Assembly (NCBI RefSeq): GCF_001418655.1
Contig: NZ_LIQZ01000049.1
Coordinates: 1-41,094 of the forward strand
DNA from: Streptomyces phaeochromogenes
GTDB taxonomy: Bacteria; Actinomycetota; Actinomycetes; Streptomycetales; Streptomycetaceae
DNA: 41,094 bases
Direction: 5' to 3'
Shown here in pieces: positions 24,069 to 32,527 of the stretch. A model generated the notes under the pieces. That model saw only the letters and a program-made list of their open reading frames with translations. It did no database searches and was not told the DNA's origin. The stretch's first letter is position 1; every line of letters starts with the position of its first letter. Position numbers and translations under genes: made by a program.

Positions 24069-24920
24069 ATGCCCGGCATCCGCGACCGACCTGAGGAGGA
24101 CCAGCTGACATCCGCACCGCAGCCGCCCGAGCCGGGGGACGAGTTCGCCAGGGTGCTCGACCGTGTCCTCCTCGGCGGTGCCCCTTCACCGTCCCTGCGC
24201 CCGGTCCGTGTGACGTCCGCGGTCGACGAGGTCTCCGACCGGCTGCTCACGGCGATCGCCGTCGGGGACTTCCTGCCGGGGGAGCGGCTGCCGGCCGAAC
24301 GCGAGCTCACCCAGCTCCTGCGGGTGAGCCGTCCCACCGTGCGCGAGGCCGTCGGCCGCCTCCAGGCCGTGGGTGTCATCGAGATCCGCCGTGGCCGCAA
24401 CGGCGGCGCGTTCGTGCGCGAAAGCTGGAGCGAGTCCTCGGCGGCCGCGGTCCGCCGGACGCTGCTGCCCCGCTGGGAGGAGTTCGAGCAACTCTTCGAT
24501 CTACGAGGGCTGGTGGAGGGCATGGTGGCCGCCACGGCCGCCCGGCGCCGACGGCCCGAGGACCTCGAACCGATACGCGAGGCCCTCGGCGCGTACCTCT
24601 CCGCGACGACACCCCGCGAGGAACAGATCGCCGACAGCGCGTTCCACGAGAGCATCTGCCGGGCCACGCACAACCCGCAGATCGCCACGCTCAGCCGGGA
24701 CCTGCTGACCCGGATCAGCCTCGGCTTCCCGGCGGAACCCTGGGGCAAGGGGGAACGGTCCCACTTCCACCGGGCCAGCAGGGACCACAAGGCGCTCTAC
24801 GAGGCGATCGCGGCCGGTGAGCCCGCCAAGGCCGAGGAGATCGCCCGCGACCACTTCACCATCAGCGCCGACATGATCCGCGAGGTACTGGCCCGGGTGC
24901 GTGCCGGCGAACCGGCCTGA
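24069..24920 (+). CDS. GntR-family (FadR/FCD) transcriptional regulator
   Basis: The 283-residue product has a GntR winged helix (LPAERELTQLLRVSRPTVREAVGRLQAVGVIEIRRGRNGGAFV) and an FCD ligand domain with the metal-binding-type DSAFHESICRATHNP and, near the end, EEIARDHF. The given start is the ATG at 24069, which has no ribosome site. A CTG at 24105, in frame, follows a perfect GAGGAGG at 5-nt spacing and would give a 271-residue protein, so the true start may be that CTG. It is divergent from the iminopeptidase/peptide-import operon and is its likely regulator, sensing a carboxylate or amino acid. Confidence 0.88.
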   Translation: MPGIRDRPEEDQLTSAPQPPEPGDEFARVLDRVLLGGAPSPSLRPVRVTSAVDEVSDRLLTAIAVGDFLPGERLPAERELTQLLRVSRPTVREAVGRLQAVGVIEIRRGRNGGAFVRESWSESSAAAVRRTLLPRWEEFEQLFDLRGLVEGMVAATAARRRRPEDLEPIREALGAYLSATTPREEQIADSAFHESICRATHNPQIATLSRDLLTRISLGFPAEPWGKGERSHFHRASRDHKALYEAIAAGEPAKAEEIARDHFTISADMIREVLARVRAGEPA

Positions 24921-24938
24921 CGCGCTGCGAGCCCACCG

Positions 24939-25355
24939 TCAGAAGGGCGGGATCTCCTCCGGAACGAGCCCGAGCTGCCGCAGGAGGCTGTAGAGGTCGG
25001 TCTCGCCCCAGAACTCGACGATCCGCCCCTCGCTCAGGCGGTAGGACTTGATGCCCGACATGGTCAGGTCACGCCCGGTGCGGTCGTGCGTGTACGTCAG
25101 GGTGAAAGCGGTGACCACCCGGTCCTCGGCGGCGAACAGATCGTCCACTCGTACGCGGCAGTTGGACAGACCCGGGCTCAATATCGCCCCTTCCGGATAG
25201 CGCCGCCCCCGCACATGCTGCCCGGCGCCATGGACCGCCACGTCCTCGGCGACGAGTTCCGCGAGTTCGTCGAGGTCCCGTGTCTCGAACACGCGCAGGT
25301 AGCGGAGGACGACCTCGGCGTTGAGCTTGCTCAGGGCGGTCGGCTCGGCGGGCAT
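24939..25355 (-). CDS. NTF2-like / SnoaL-like small protein
   Basis: The 138-residue product fits the cone-shaped NTF2-like fold: LNAEVVLRYLRVFETRDLDELAELVAEDVAVHG at the start, then a beta-rich half ending MSGIKSYRLSEGRIVEFWGETD. Members include polyketide cyclases, isomerases and small-ligand-binding proteins, so the function is open. ATG at 25355 is preferred over a GTG at 25388; neither has a clear ribosome site. It ends 18 bp from the convergent GntR gene. Confidence 0.7.
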   Translation of the reverse strand: MPAEPTALSKLNAEVVLRYLRVFETRDLDELAELVAEDVAVHGAGQHVRGRRYPEGAILSPGLSNCRVRVDDLFAAEDRVVTAFTLTYTHDRTGRDLTMSGIKSYRLSEGRIVEFWGETDLYSLLRQLGLVPEEIPPF

Positions 25356-25409
25356 GGGAGGAACGTATCCAGCGGGGCCGACCGCCACCAGAGGTGTGCC
25401 GGCCGGTTG

Positions 25410-25619
25410 TCAGAGCACGGCGGCCACCTCGAAGCCCGCCTCGGTGATCGCGGCGCACACCTTCGAACCGTCGAGCGCCTCGCCCGTCACGGTCACCGAA
25501 CCGGTGTCGAGGTCGACACCCACCCGGTCGACGCCCAGCACCCCGCAGACTTTGCTCTCCAGGGCGTCGGCACAGCGGCCGCAGGTCATTCCGATGACGT
25601 GGTACCGCTGTTCAGTCAT
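25410..25619 (-). CDS. Heavy-metal-associated (CopZ-like) copper chaperone
   Basis: The 69-residue product is a single HMA domain with the metal-binding motif GMTCGRC near residue 10, then the usual VGVDLDTGSVTVTGEALDGSKVCAAITEAGFEV. Such proteins bind Cu(I) through the two cysteines and pass it to a copper-exporting P-type ATPase or a repressor. The start is ATG at 25619 with GAGG upstream. No copper ATPase or CsoR gene lies in the window, so it stands alone here. Confidence 0.88.
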   Translation of the reverse strand: MTEQRYHVIGMTCGRCADALESKVCGVLGVDRVGVDLDTGSVTVTGEALDGSKVCAAITEAGFEVAAVL

Positions 25620-25718
25620 GATCCCTCGTCTCTTCCCGACGTGCGCGCGCACGCTGTGGGAGCCGCTCCGGGATCAGATACGCGTCCGCCGACAGCGGTG
25701 TTCACCCCCGCCGGCGAC

Positions 25719-27350
25719 TCACAGGGAAGCAGGTCGGGCGGTCCCACCCGCACCGCCGAGTACGTCCAACGCGGTGACCGCCACGTGCAGTTGGGTGCGA
25801 TGTGCGCCGGACTCCAGGTCGTTGCCCAGGAGCCGCTCGATGGTCCGCAGCCGTTGGTAGAAGGCCTGCCGGGAGAGCCCGACGTGCTTGGCGGCGATCG
25901 ACTTGTTGCCGGCGGCGACGAGATATTCGCGCAGGGTCGACAGGAGGTCGCTGCCGTGTCGTGCGTCGTGCTGGACGAGGCGTCCCAACTGCTGTTCCAC
26001 GTACCGCTGGACGCGCACGTCATCGCGAAGTGAGTACAGAAGTTCCGGCAGTCCGATGTCCGAGACGACATGGAAGGGGCGGTCGAGCGTCCCGGGGCCG
26101 ATCGCGTCGGCGATCTGCTCGGCCTCGCGGAACGACCGGGTGACCTGGCTGAGCTCGGTGACTCCGGGGCCGACCGCCACGACGAGCCCTTCCCCGAAGG
26201 TGCCGCGCAGATCCCGTCCGACGCGTTCCACCACCGGCTGCCAGGCCGAGGCGCGGGCCAGCGCGAGCAGCAGTCCGGTCCGGTGTTCGGACAGGTCTCC
26301 CACCAGGGCCTTGACGCCCGAGATGGGCAGTTCCGCGGCGAGGTGCCCGGTGACCGTGGTGTCCCCGGTCACCGTGGTGTCGCCGTCGGCCGTGCCCCCG
26401 TGGTCGATGACGACCGGGACGAGGCGGTGGCCGGTCGTGGGCAGCCCGAGCGCCTCGGCCCTCAGACGTGCCTCGGTACGGCTCCGGTAGCGCCAGTGGA
26501 GCAGATCGAGCAGGACGGAACTGTGCGCGCGCCGGTCCCACTCGGGTCTGCCGGTCAGCCGCGCCAGGGTGAGGGCGGTGGCGGCCTGTTCGAGGATCAT
26601 CGTCTGCTCGGGGCCGATCGGCGGGCCGGACGCGTGGGGCAGCATGATCAGCCGCCCCCACGGTCTGCCCCGGTCCTCCACCGGCGCCACGAGCCAGCCC
26701 TCGGGCCCGCTCGCCGCCGCCCGGTCCGGCGTCGGGGCGGTGCGCGAGCGTCGTGGCCAGGCCTCCAGGACCTGTCCGTCCCGCGGACCGGCCGTCCGGC
26801 AGATCACCGCGTGGTGGATCAGGTTCTCCAGGACCACCGGACACCCCGTGAGGTCCGCGGCGGCCTGCACGAACTCCTCCGGGTCCGCTCCACGCAGGGT
26901 GAGCGAGGTGAACAGCTCGCGCACCTGCTGGGCGCGGCGCAGCAGCTCGCCCTGCGCGTCCAGGATCAGCGCGTGGACGGTCTGGGTGACCTCGATGAAC
27001 CGCACCCCGCGCGCCAGCACGATCAGCGGCAGGTCCCTCTCCCGGCAGGCGGTGACCAGCTCCTGCGGCGCGTGCTGGTAGCGGCGCCCCAGCTCGACGA
27101 CCAGCCCGGCCACACCCACATCCGCCAACGAGTCGACGTAGCCGCGCAGTTGGGTGGGATCGGCCGGGTGCGGCATGCCCGTGGTGAGGACGAGTTCGCC
27201 GCCCTCCAGGAAGGAGGCCGGGTCGAGCAGCTCGGTGACATGGACCCAGCGGACCGTGCGTGACAGCTGGTCCTCGCCTGCCGCCACCCGGGGCAGACCG
27301 GCGGCGATGACGGGCAGCCGCAGCACGTCCGCGACCGTGAGGAACGGCAT
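25719..27350 (-). CDS. PucR-family transcriptional regulator
   Basis: The 543-residue product starts with the PucR N-terminal domain (FLTVADVLRLPVIAAGLPRVAAG, then GELVLTTGMP). A middle ligand/GGDEF-like region follows, and it ends with the PucR-type HTH (TLREYLVAAGNKSIAAKHVGLSRQAFYQRLRTIERLLG). Such regulators often control purine, amine or amino-acid catabolism. ATG at 27350 is preferred because GGAG lies about 8 nt upstream. A duplicated short unit (TTVTGD-TTVTGH, encoded near 26350-26390) is an internal tandem repeat. It lies downstream of the FAD oxidoreductase, HAD and MFS genes on the same strand and is their likely regulator. Confidence 0.88.
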   Translation of the reverse strand: MPFLTVADVLRLPVIAAGLPRVAAGEDQLSRTVRWVHVTELLDPASFLEGGELVLTTGMPHPADPTQLRGYVDSLADVGVAGLVVELGRRYQHAPQELVTACRERDLPLIVLARGVRFIEVTQTVHALILDAQGELLRRAQQVRELFTSLTLRGADPEEFVQAAADLTGCPVVLENLIHHAVICRTAGPRDGQVLEAWPRRSRTAPTPDRAAASGPEGWLVAPVEDRGRPWGRLIMLPHASGPPIGPEQTMILEQAATALTLARLTGRPEWDRRAHSSVLLDLLHWRYRSRTEARLRAEALGLPTTGHRLVPVVIDHGGTADGDTTVTGDTTVTGHLAAELPISGVKALVGDLSEHRTGLLLALARASAWQPVVERVGRDLRGTFGEGLVVAVGPGVTELSQVTRSFREAEQIADAIGPGTLDRPFHVVSDIGLPELLYSLRDDVRVQRYVEQQLGRLVQHDARHGSDLLSTLREYLVAAGNKSIAAKHVGLSRQAFYQRLRTIERLLGNDLESGAHRTQLHVAVTALDVLGGAGGTARPASL

Positions 27351-27462
27351 GGGGGCAGCTCCAGTCCGACGACGTGCCGACCGACCCGGCACGATGTCCG
27401 GACCACTCTGAAGGGTGAGACAGACCGGCGCAAGGCCCGATTGCCCAGCTCAGCGCCGCCCT

Positions 27463-27519
27463 GCGCCCCGTAGGGGCGCGGGGAACGGCGCGAGCAACCA
27501 CGGAGAACCCGCACCCGCG
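27463..27519. repeat. Streptomyces-type intergenic repeat with hairpin
   Basis: A 7-bp stem with a 3-nt loop (GCGCCCC GTA GGGGCGC, 27463-27479) is followed by GGGGAACGGCGCGAGCAACC and a proline/arginine-codon-like run. From memory this matches a short sequence common between genes across Streptomyces genomes. It may also act as a terminator after the FAD oxidoreductase gene. Confidence 0.55.
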
Positions 27520-27575
27520 AACGCACCACACGCCCCGAGGAGAGAAGGCGACCATGACCAGTGGAGTGGTACGCG

Positions 27576-28970
27576 TCAGGGCCGCCGCGCGATCAGATCC
27601 GCGACCGTGGCGATCGGAGACGTACGGGCCCGCCCACCCGCCTCGTGCCGGTCCGCCCACCGGTAGGCCACGTACAGCCCGCGCACGCCCAGCCAGCGCA
27701 GCGGTTCCGGCTCCCAGGTGCCGGGCCGGTGCCCGGTCCACGGCAGCCGGGTCAGCCGGGACTCGCGCCGGAGCACCAGATCGGTGAGGGTGCGGGCGGC
27801 GAGGTTCGTGGAGGTCACACCGTGTCCGACATAACCGCCGGCCCAGCCGAGCCCCGTGGCGCGGTCGAGTCCCACGGTGGCGGACCAGTCGCGGGGCACG
27901 GCGAGGACACCGCACCAGGCGTGATCGACCCGGGCGCCGGCGGTCTGCGGCAGCATCCCGTAGAGCGTGTCGGTGAGCTGGCCGATGGTCCGGGCGTCCA
28001 CCTGCCCCGCGTCGTCCGTGCGGGAGCCGAAGCGGTACGGGACACCTCGGCCGCCGATCGCTATCCGGTCGTCCGGGGTGCGCTGCGCGTACATGTGCCC
28101 GTGCGCGGTGTCGCCCAGCGTCTCGCGGCCCGCCCAGCCGATCTCCTCCCACACCTCCTTCGGCAGCGGCTCGGTGGCGATCATCGAGCTGTTCATCGGC
28201 AGCCAGGCGCGGCGCAGCCCCTTGAACGATGCCGTGAACCCCTCCGTCGCACGCAGGACGACGGGCGCGGTGACCGTGCCGTGCGCGGTGACCGCCCGGC
28301 CGGGCTCGATGGCCGTGACCGGGGACTTCTCGTAGAGGGTCACACCGAGCCGTTCGACCGTCTCGGCGAGCCCGTTGACCAGGGCGGCGGGCTGCAGCCG
28401 GGCGCAGTGCGGGGTCCAGGCCGCGGCCGTCATGCCGTCGATGCGGATGCGGTCCGCTGCCTCCTCCGGTGTGAGCATCACGGCATCCGGTACACCCCAC
28501 TCGTGGTCGGCCTCGGTCTTGTGACGCAGCCGGGTCGCCTGTGCGGGGGTGCGGGCCACCCGCAGGGTGCCGCCCTTGACGATGCCGGCGTCGATCCCCT
28601 CGCGCTCGGCCACGGCGACGATCTCGTCGACGGACTCGTTCATCACGCGCTGGTAGTCGAGCACGGCATCCCGCCCGTACTGCTTCGCCAGTCGGTCGCG
28701 GGCGCCGGGCACGAGCCCCGACGCCCAGCCGCCGTTGCGGCCGGAGGCGCCGAACCCGGCGAACTCGGCCTCCAGGATGGTGATCCGCAGCGACGGGTCG
28801 GCCAGTTTGAGGTAGTACGCGGTCCACAGTCCGGTCAGTCCGGCGCCGACGATGCACACATCGGCGTCGCGGTCACCGGGCAACGCGGCGCGTGGGGTGG
28901 GCAGTTCGGCGAACCAGTGGGAGATCCGGCCGTTGACCGGGCCGGGCTGACCGAGCGTGGTGGCGCTCAC
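27576..28970 (-). CDS. DAO-family FAD-dependent amine/amino-acid oxidoreductase
   Basis: The 464-residue product has an N-terminal FAD motif (DADVCIVGAGLTGLWTAYYLKLAD, then FGASGRNGGWASG) and ends with GLGWAGGYVGHGVTSTNLAARTLTDLVL, the C-terminal FAD-contact motif of the DAO family. This family oxidises C-N bonds in D-amino acids, sarcosine-like N-methyl amino acids or gamma-glutamylputrescine-like amines. The GTG at 28970 follows AAAGGA by 6 nt; an earlier GTG at 28985 lies before that site. It is placed 58 nt after the HAD gene and is probably part of that unit. The substrate is not known. Confidence 0.85.
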   Translation of the reverse strand: MSATTLGQPGPVNGRISHWFAELPTPRAALPGDRDADVCIVGAGLTGLWTAYYLKLADPSLRITILEAEFAGFGASGRNGGWASGLVPGARDRLAKQYGRDAVLDYQRVMNESVDEIVAVAEREGIDAGIVKGGTLRVARTPAQATRLRHKTEADHEWGVPDAVMLTPEEAADRIRIDGMTAAAWTPHCARLQPAALVNGLAETVERLGVTLYEKSPVTAIEPGRAVTAHGTVTAPVVLRATEGFTASFKGLRRAWLPMNSSMIATEPLPKEVWEEIGWAGRETLGDTAHGHMYAQRTPDDRIAIGGRGVPYRFGSRTDDAGQVDARTIGQLTDTLYGMLPQTAGARVDHAWCGVLAVPRDWSATVGLDRATGLGWAGGYVGHGVTSTNLAARTLTDLVLRRESRLTRLPWTGHRPGTWEPEPLRWLGVRGLYVAYRWADRHEAGGRARTSPIATVADLIARRP

Positions 28971-29028
28971 GGGATGTCCTTTCACGGCGACTGGCCGAGG
29001 AGACGAGAGAACGAGGAGACGACGAAGG

Positions 29029-29694
29029 TCAGACGCCCAGCAGGGGAGGCAGCTCGGAGAGGTTGCTGATCTCCTCGTACGGCTGGTAGGCGGCCGACCC
29101 CGGGAAGCCGTACCGGTTCACCCAGATCCGCCGCATGCCCGCGTACCGCTTGGTCGGCATGATGTCGTACTCCCAGCCCTGCGCGGTGTGGATGATGTCC
29201 TCGGGGCCGCGCCCGGTGGCCTTCATCAGGTACTCGAAGGCCTGCGGCAGCGGCTTGTACGCTCCGGCCTGCTCGGCGGTGAGGACGTAGTCCCACTCCA
29301 CGCCGAGCTCGTCGACGGCGTACGAGATGAGGTCGTCCTCGCTGTTGGAGAGGATGGCGATGTCGTACTCGCCCTTGAGACGGCGCAGCGCGTCCGGGAC
29401 CTCGCGGAACGGCGTGAACTTCTTGATGGCCTCGATCAGCGCCTCGCCGTCCTCGTCCCGGTACTCCAGGCCGTGCAGCAGCATGACGTTGCGCAGGGTG
29501 CTGCGGACGACCTCGCGGTAGGGGCGGTAGTCGTCGACGACGCCCTGGAAGCGCATGACGTACGCGTCGTGGTGGAACTGGTCCGGGTCGACGCCGAACT
29601 CGGCAAGGCGGTCCTTGACGATCTCGTGCGTGGCGCTCCGGGTGTCGAAGTTGATGAGGGTCCGGTAGCAGTCGAAGCTGACGACCTTGCGCAT
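29029..29694 (-). CDS. HAD-superfamily hydrolase, haloacid dehalogenase type II-like
   Basis: The 221-residue product begins with HAD motif I VVSFDCYRTLINFD (nucleophile Asp8). The usual +2 aspartate of phosphatases is Tyr here, as in 2-haloacid dehalogenases (FDAYGT). Motif II is AILSNSEDDL, the lysine is in GAYKPLPQAF, and motif III is AQGWEYDIMPTKRYAGM. It could hydrolyse a haloacid or another C-X bond, or be a relative with a different substrate. The start is ATG at 29694 with GAGGAG about 8 nt upstream. It lies between the MFS and FAD oxidoreductase genes. Confidence 0.85.
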   Translation of the reverse strand: MRKVVSFDCYRTLINFDTRSATHEIVKDRLAEFGVDPDQFHHDAYVMRFQGVVDDYRPYREVVRSTLRNVMLLHGLEYRDEDGEALIEAIKKFTPFREVPDALRRLKGEYDIAILSNSEDDLISYAVDELGVEWDYVLTAEQAGAYKPLPQAFEYLMKATGRGPEDIIHTAQGWEYDIMPTKRYAGMRRIWVNRYGFPGSAAYQPYEEISNLSELPPLLGV

Positions 29695-29767
29695 GGGGTG
29701 AACTCCTCTGTGTGGTACGGGGGTTGAGGTGCGATGAAGGCGGGGTGGTGACGGGGTGAGCGGGTTT

Positions 29768-31123
29768 TCAGGACCTGCTGCTGGCCTCGGTCAGGCCCAG
29801 GTCCTTGGTCTCGGGGGCGAGGAAGTAGGAGACGACGAGTCCCACCAGCGTGATCGCCACGGCGATGCCCAGCGTGCCGCGTACGCCCAGGTCCTCGGCG
29901 GCGATCGGCAGGAGGAACGTGGAGGTGGCGGAGCCCACGCGGCTCATCGCGGTGGCGATGCCCACGCCCGTGGCCCGCAGGTCCGTCGGGAACAGCTCGC
30001 TCGGGTAGACGAACTGCAGTCCGCTGCCCGCCGCCTCGAAGAACTGGAAGGCGGCGAACAGGGCCACCACCATGAAGGCCCAGTGCAGCGGCAGTACCGC
30101 CAGGGCGATCAGTGAGACGTTGATGCACACGAAGCTGCTGATCAGGAGCGAGCGGCGGCCGATCCGGTTGACGACCACCAGGCCGAGCCCGATGCCGGCC
30201 ACCGCGATGGTGGTGATCAGCGCGCTGGCGCCGTACGTGCTTCCCACGCCGAACGCGGACAGCATCTGCGGCTGGAAGGAACGGACCGCGAAGGCGGGCG
30301 CGACCTGACAGATCCAGAACACGGAACAGAAGACGACGGGGACGGTGTAGCCGCGTTTGAAGATCTCGACGAGATTGCCGAGTCCGGAGCCGCCCCGCTG
30401 TTCCTGGCGGCCCTCCGCGAGCAGCTCCTCGTCGCTCACCTCCTGGCCGAGGTGTTTGCGGACGACCGCCTTCGCCTCGTCCATGCGTCCGCGCGAGGCC
30501 AGCCAGCGCGGGGACTCGGGGATGCCGGCCCGCATGAACAGGAAGATCAGCGCGGGGACCGTGCCGGAGGCCAGCATCCAGCGCCAGGAGTCGTCGCCGA
30601 GCCCGGTCAGAGCCCAGCCCACCCAGTAGCTCACGCCGTACCCGACCCACCAGGCGAGGACCAGGCCGGACAAGGCAGGGCCGCGCATCCGGCGGGGCAC
30701 CAGCTCGGTGGTGAGGGCGGAGGCGATGGGGTAGTCGGCGCCGATCGCGATACCGATGAGCAGCCGCAGCACCAGCAGCTGCCAGGCCTCGGTGACGAAG
30801 AACTGGAGCGCCGAGAAGACGACGAAGGTGGCCAGGTTGAGGACGTACATCAGGTGGCGGCCGACGCGGTCGGTGATGGGGCCGAAGACCGCTCCGCCGA
30901 TGAACACGCCGACCAGGACGGAGGCGGCTATCAGGCCCGTCCACAGGGTGTCGAGGGCGAGTGCGGGCGTGATGAGGCCGAGGGCGACGCCCATCACGCC
31001 GAGCAGATAGCCGTCACAGAAGGGGCCGCCCATGGCGACCACCATGATCCGGCGGTGGAAGGAACTGACGGGCGCGTCGTCGAGCGACGAGGCCCCGCCG
31101 GTGGTTGATGAGGTCAGGGACAT
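29768..31123 (-). CDS. MFS transporter, sugar/organic-acid type
   Basis: The 451-residue product has about twelve membrane helices and the MFS loop motif GGAVFGPITDRVGRHLMY between helices two and three. It also has PESPRWLASRGRMDEAKAVV after helix six and YPSELFPTDLRATGVGIATAMSRVGS in the second half, features of the sugar-porter/aromatic-acid-porter branches. It probably imports the substrate of the HAD/FAD oxidoreductase set. The start is ATG at 31123 with AGGAG about 9 nt upstream. It is the first gene of that minus-strand unit. Confidence 0.87.
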   Translation of the reverse strand: MSLTSSTTGGASSLDDAPVSSFHRRIMVVAMGGPFCDGYLLGVMGVALGLITPALALDTLWTGLIAASVLVGVFIGGAVFGPITDRVGRHLMYVLNLATFVVFSALQFFVTEAWQLLVLRLLIGIAIGADYPIASALTTELVPRRMRGPALSGLVLAWWVGYGVSYWVGWALTGLGDDSWRWMLASGTVPALIFLFMRAGIPESPRWLASRGRMDEAKAVVRKHLGQEVSDEELLAEGRQEQRGGSGLGNLVEIFKRGYTVPVVFCSVFWICQVAPAFAVRSFQPQMLSAFGVGSTYGASALITTIAVAGIGLGLVVVNRIGRRSLLISSFVCINVSLIALAVLPLHWAFMVVALFAAFQFFEAAGSGLQFVYPSELFPTDLRATGVGIATAMSRVGSATSTFLLPIAAEDLGVRGTLGIAVAITLVGLVVSYFLAPETKDLGLTEASSRS

Positions 31124-31218
31124 GCTTGAGGCTCCTGGGGGACGCGGGAAGGCGAGGGGGACGCGCGCCGGCAGGGGGACCGGGCGAAGGAGGCTTCGTA
31201 CGTCAAGCATTGGAAAGC

Positions 31219-31245
31219 GGGGGTGGGGGGATTTTTTTAGGGGGG
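31219..31245 (+). other. Guanine-run / T-run stretch, possible G-quadruplex
   Basis: The plus strand has runs of five, six and six guanines, the last two separated by A, seven T and A. The 7-T run is striking in this GC-rich genome. It lies in the leader region of the MFS unit, about 100 bp before its start. Confidence 0.35.
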
Positions 31246-31346
31246 AAGGCGCACAGCGCTGTACGCGGTGCGGACCGGTCGTCACCGGGGTGGCCGGGCG
31301 AAGCGGTCCGGGGTTGGCCATCACCCTGGTTCAGCGCGGATCCACC

Positions 31347-31463
31347 GTCAATGAACACGGTGTTCTCTTGGGAGACGGCGGGTGGACAGTGTGTTCCGTG
31401 GCCGCCGACCGGTTGACACACCGTCCACAGCGGCCGTCCCGGGAGAACACCGTGGTCATTGAC
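31347..31463. promoter_or_regulatory. 117-bp two-fold symmetric element between MFS and hydroxyacid dehydrogenase genes
   Basis: The 31124-31546 gap (423 bp) has no gene and is dominated by this element. Outer arms 31347-31367 and 31443-31463 are inverted copies (20 of 21 positions). Inner arms GTGGACAGTGTGT (31382-31394) and ACACACCGTCCAC (31416-31428) are inverted copies at 12 of 13. Both pairs share one axis at 31405. Each outer arm itself contains a palindrome: GAACACGGTGTTC (perfect, 31353-31365) and GAACACCGTGGTC (31445-31457). This looks like a multi-site operator for divergent control. Confidence 0.65.
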
Positions 31464-31546
31464 CCTTCCGCCACACCCCCCGGAGGGTGGGAGCGGTACC
31501 TCGTACCAGCTGCCCCCGCACCGTCTCACGCCGTGGGAGAACCGCC

Positions 31547-32527
31547 TTGGCCGACCGACTCGTCGTCCTGCACCGCGGCATCCTGCCGCACAACGCCGCC
31601 GGTATCGAAAGCCTCGCGGACACGGTGTACGCCACCGAGGAGGAACTGCCGCACCTCCTGCCCGGCGCGGACGCCCTGCTCTGCTGGCACTCGATCACCC
31701 CCGCCGTCGAGGCGGCCTGGCCCGCGGACCCGTCCAGCGCACCGAACTGGGTACACGTGGCCGCCGCCGGTGTCGACTCGTTCCTCTTCCCGGCCCTGGT
31801 CGACAACCCCCGGGTGGTGCTCACCAACTCGCGCGGCGTCTACGACCGGCCCATCGCCGAGTACGTACTCGGCCTGATCCTGGCCCTCGCCAAGGACTTC
31901 CCGGGCACCTGGGAACACCAGCGGCGCCGCGAGTGGCGGCCCCGCGACAGCGAACGCATCGACGGCCGGACCGTCCTCGTGTGGGGCACGGGCCCCATCG
32001 GCCGTGCCGTGGCCCGTATGCTGCGCGCCGTCGGCATGCGGGTGAGCGCCGTAGGACGTACGGAGTGCGCGGACGACCCCGACTTCGGCACCGTGCACGC
32101 CCTGTCCGGGCTGCGCCCCGCCCTGGCCGGGGCGGACTACGTGGTGCTCGCGGCTCCCCTCACGGCGGCCACCCGGGGCATGGTCGACGCGTCCGTGCTC
32201 GCGTCGATGAAGCCCGGTGCGCGGCTCGTGAACGTGGGCCGGGGCGGACTCGTCGACGAGGAGGCGCTCGTCCGGCACCTCACCGACGGCCGTCTGGCCG
32301 GAGCGGCCCTGGACGTCTTCGCCCACGAGCCCCTGCCCGCCGCCTCACCCCTGTGGGACCTGCCCGGCGTCATCGTCTCCCCGCACACGGCCGGCGAGGT
32401 CACCGGCTGGCGCGACGACCTCGCGGACCTGTTCCTCGACAACCTGACCCGCAGGGCCGAGGGCAGGGAACTGCGCAACGTGGTCGACAAGGCACGCGGC
32501 TATGTGCGGGAGGTCAGGGGCGGGTGA
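31547..32527 (+). CDS. D-isomer-specific 2-hydroxyacid dehydrogenase
   Basis: The 326-residue product has the family NAD-binding loop VLVWGTGPIGRAVARMLRAVG. Catalytic residues appear in NVGRGGLVDEEAL (Arg), ALDVFAHEPLPAASPLW (Glu) and VSPHTAGEVTGW (His). These enzymes interconvert 2-hydroxy and 2-oxo acids with NAD(H). The start is TTG at 31547, chosen because GGGAG lies 7 nt upstream and the family-like sequence begins there. It is divergent from the MFS unit; the shared symmetric element suggests both respond to the same signal. Its end overlaps the convergent serine hydrolase gene by 14 bp. Confidence 0.88.
   Translation: MADRLVVLHRGILPHNAAGIESLADTVYATEEELPHLLPGADALLCWHSITPAVEAAWPADPSSAPNWVHVAAAGVDSFLFPALVDNPRVVLTNSRGVYDRPIAEYVLGLILALAKDFPGTWEHQRRREWRPRDSERIDGRTVLVWGTGPIGRAVARMLRAVGMRVSAVGRTECADDPDFGTVHALSGLRPALAGADYVVLAAPLTAATRGMVDASVLASMKPGARLVNVGRGGLVDEEALVRHLTDGRLAGAALDVFAHEPLPAASPLWDLPGVIVSPHTAGEVTGWRDDLADLFLDNLTRRAEGRELRNVVDKARGYVREVRGG

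Noticed and set aside
26350..26391. Short tandem repeat in the PucR gene as a mobile or regulatory repeat
   Set aside because: It is in frame, encodes a repeated TTVTG unit, and is simply internal coding repetition.
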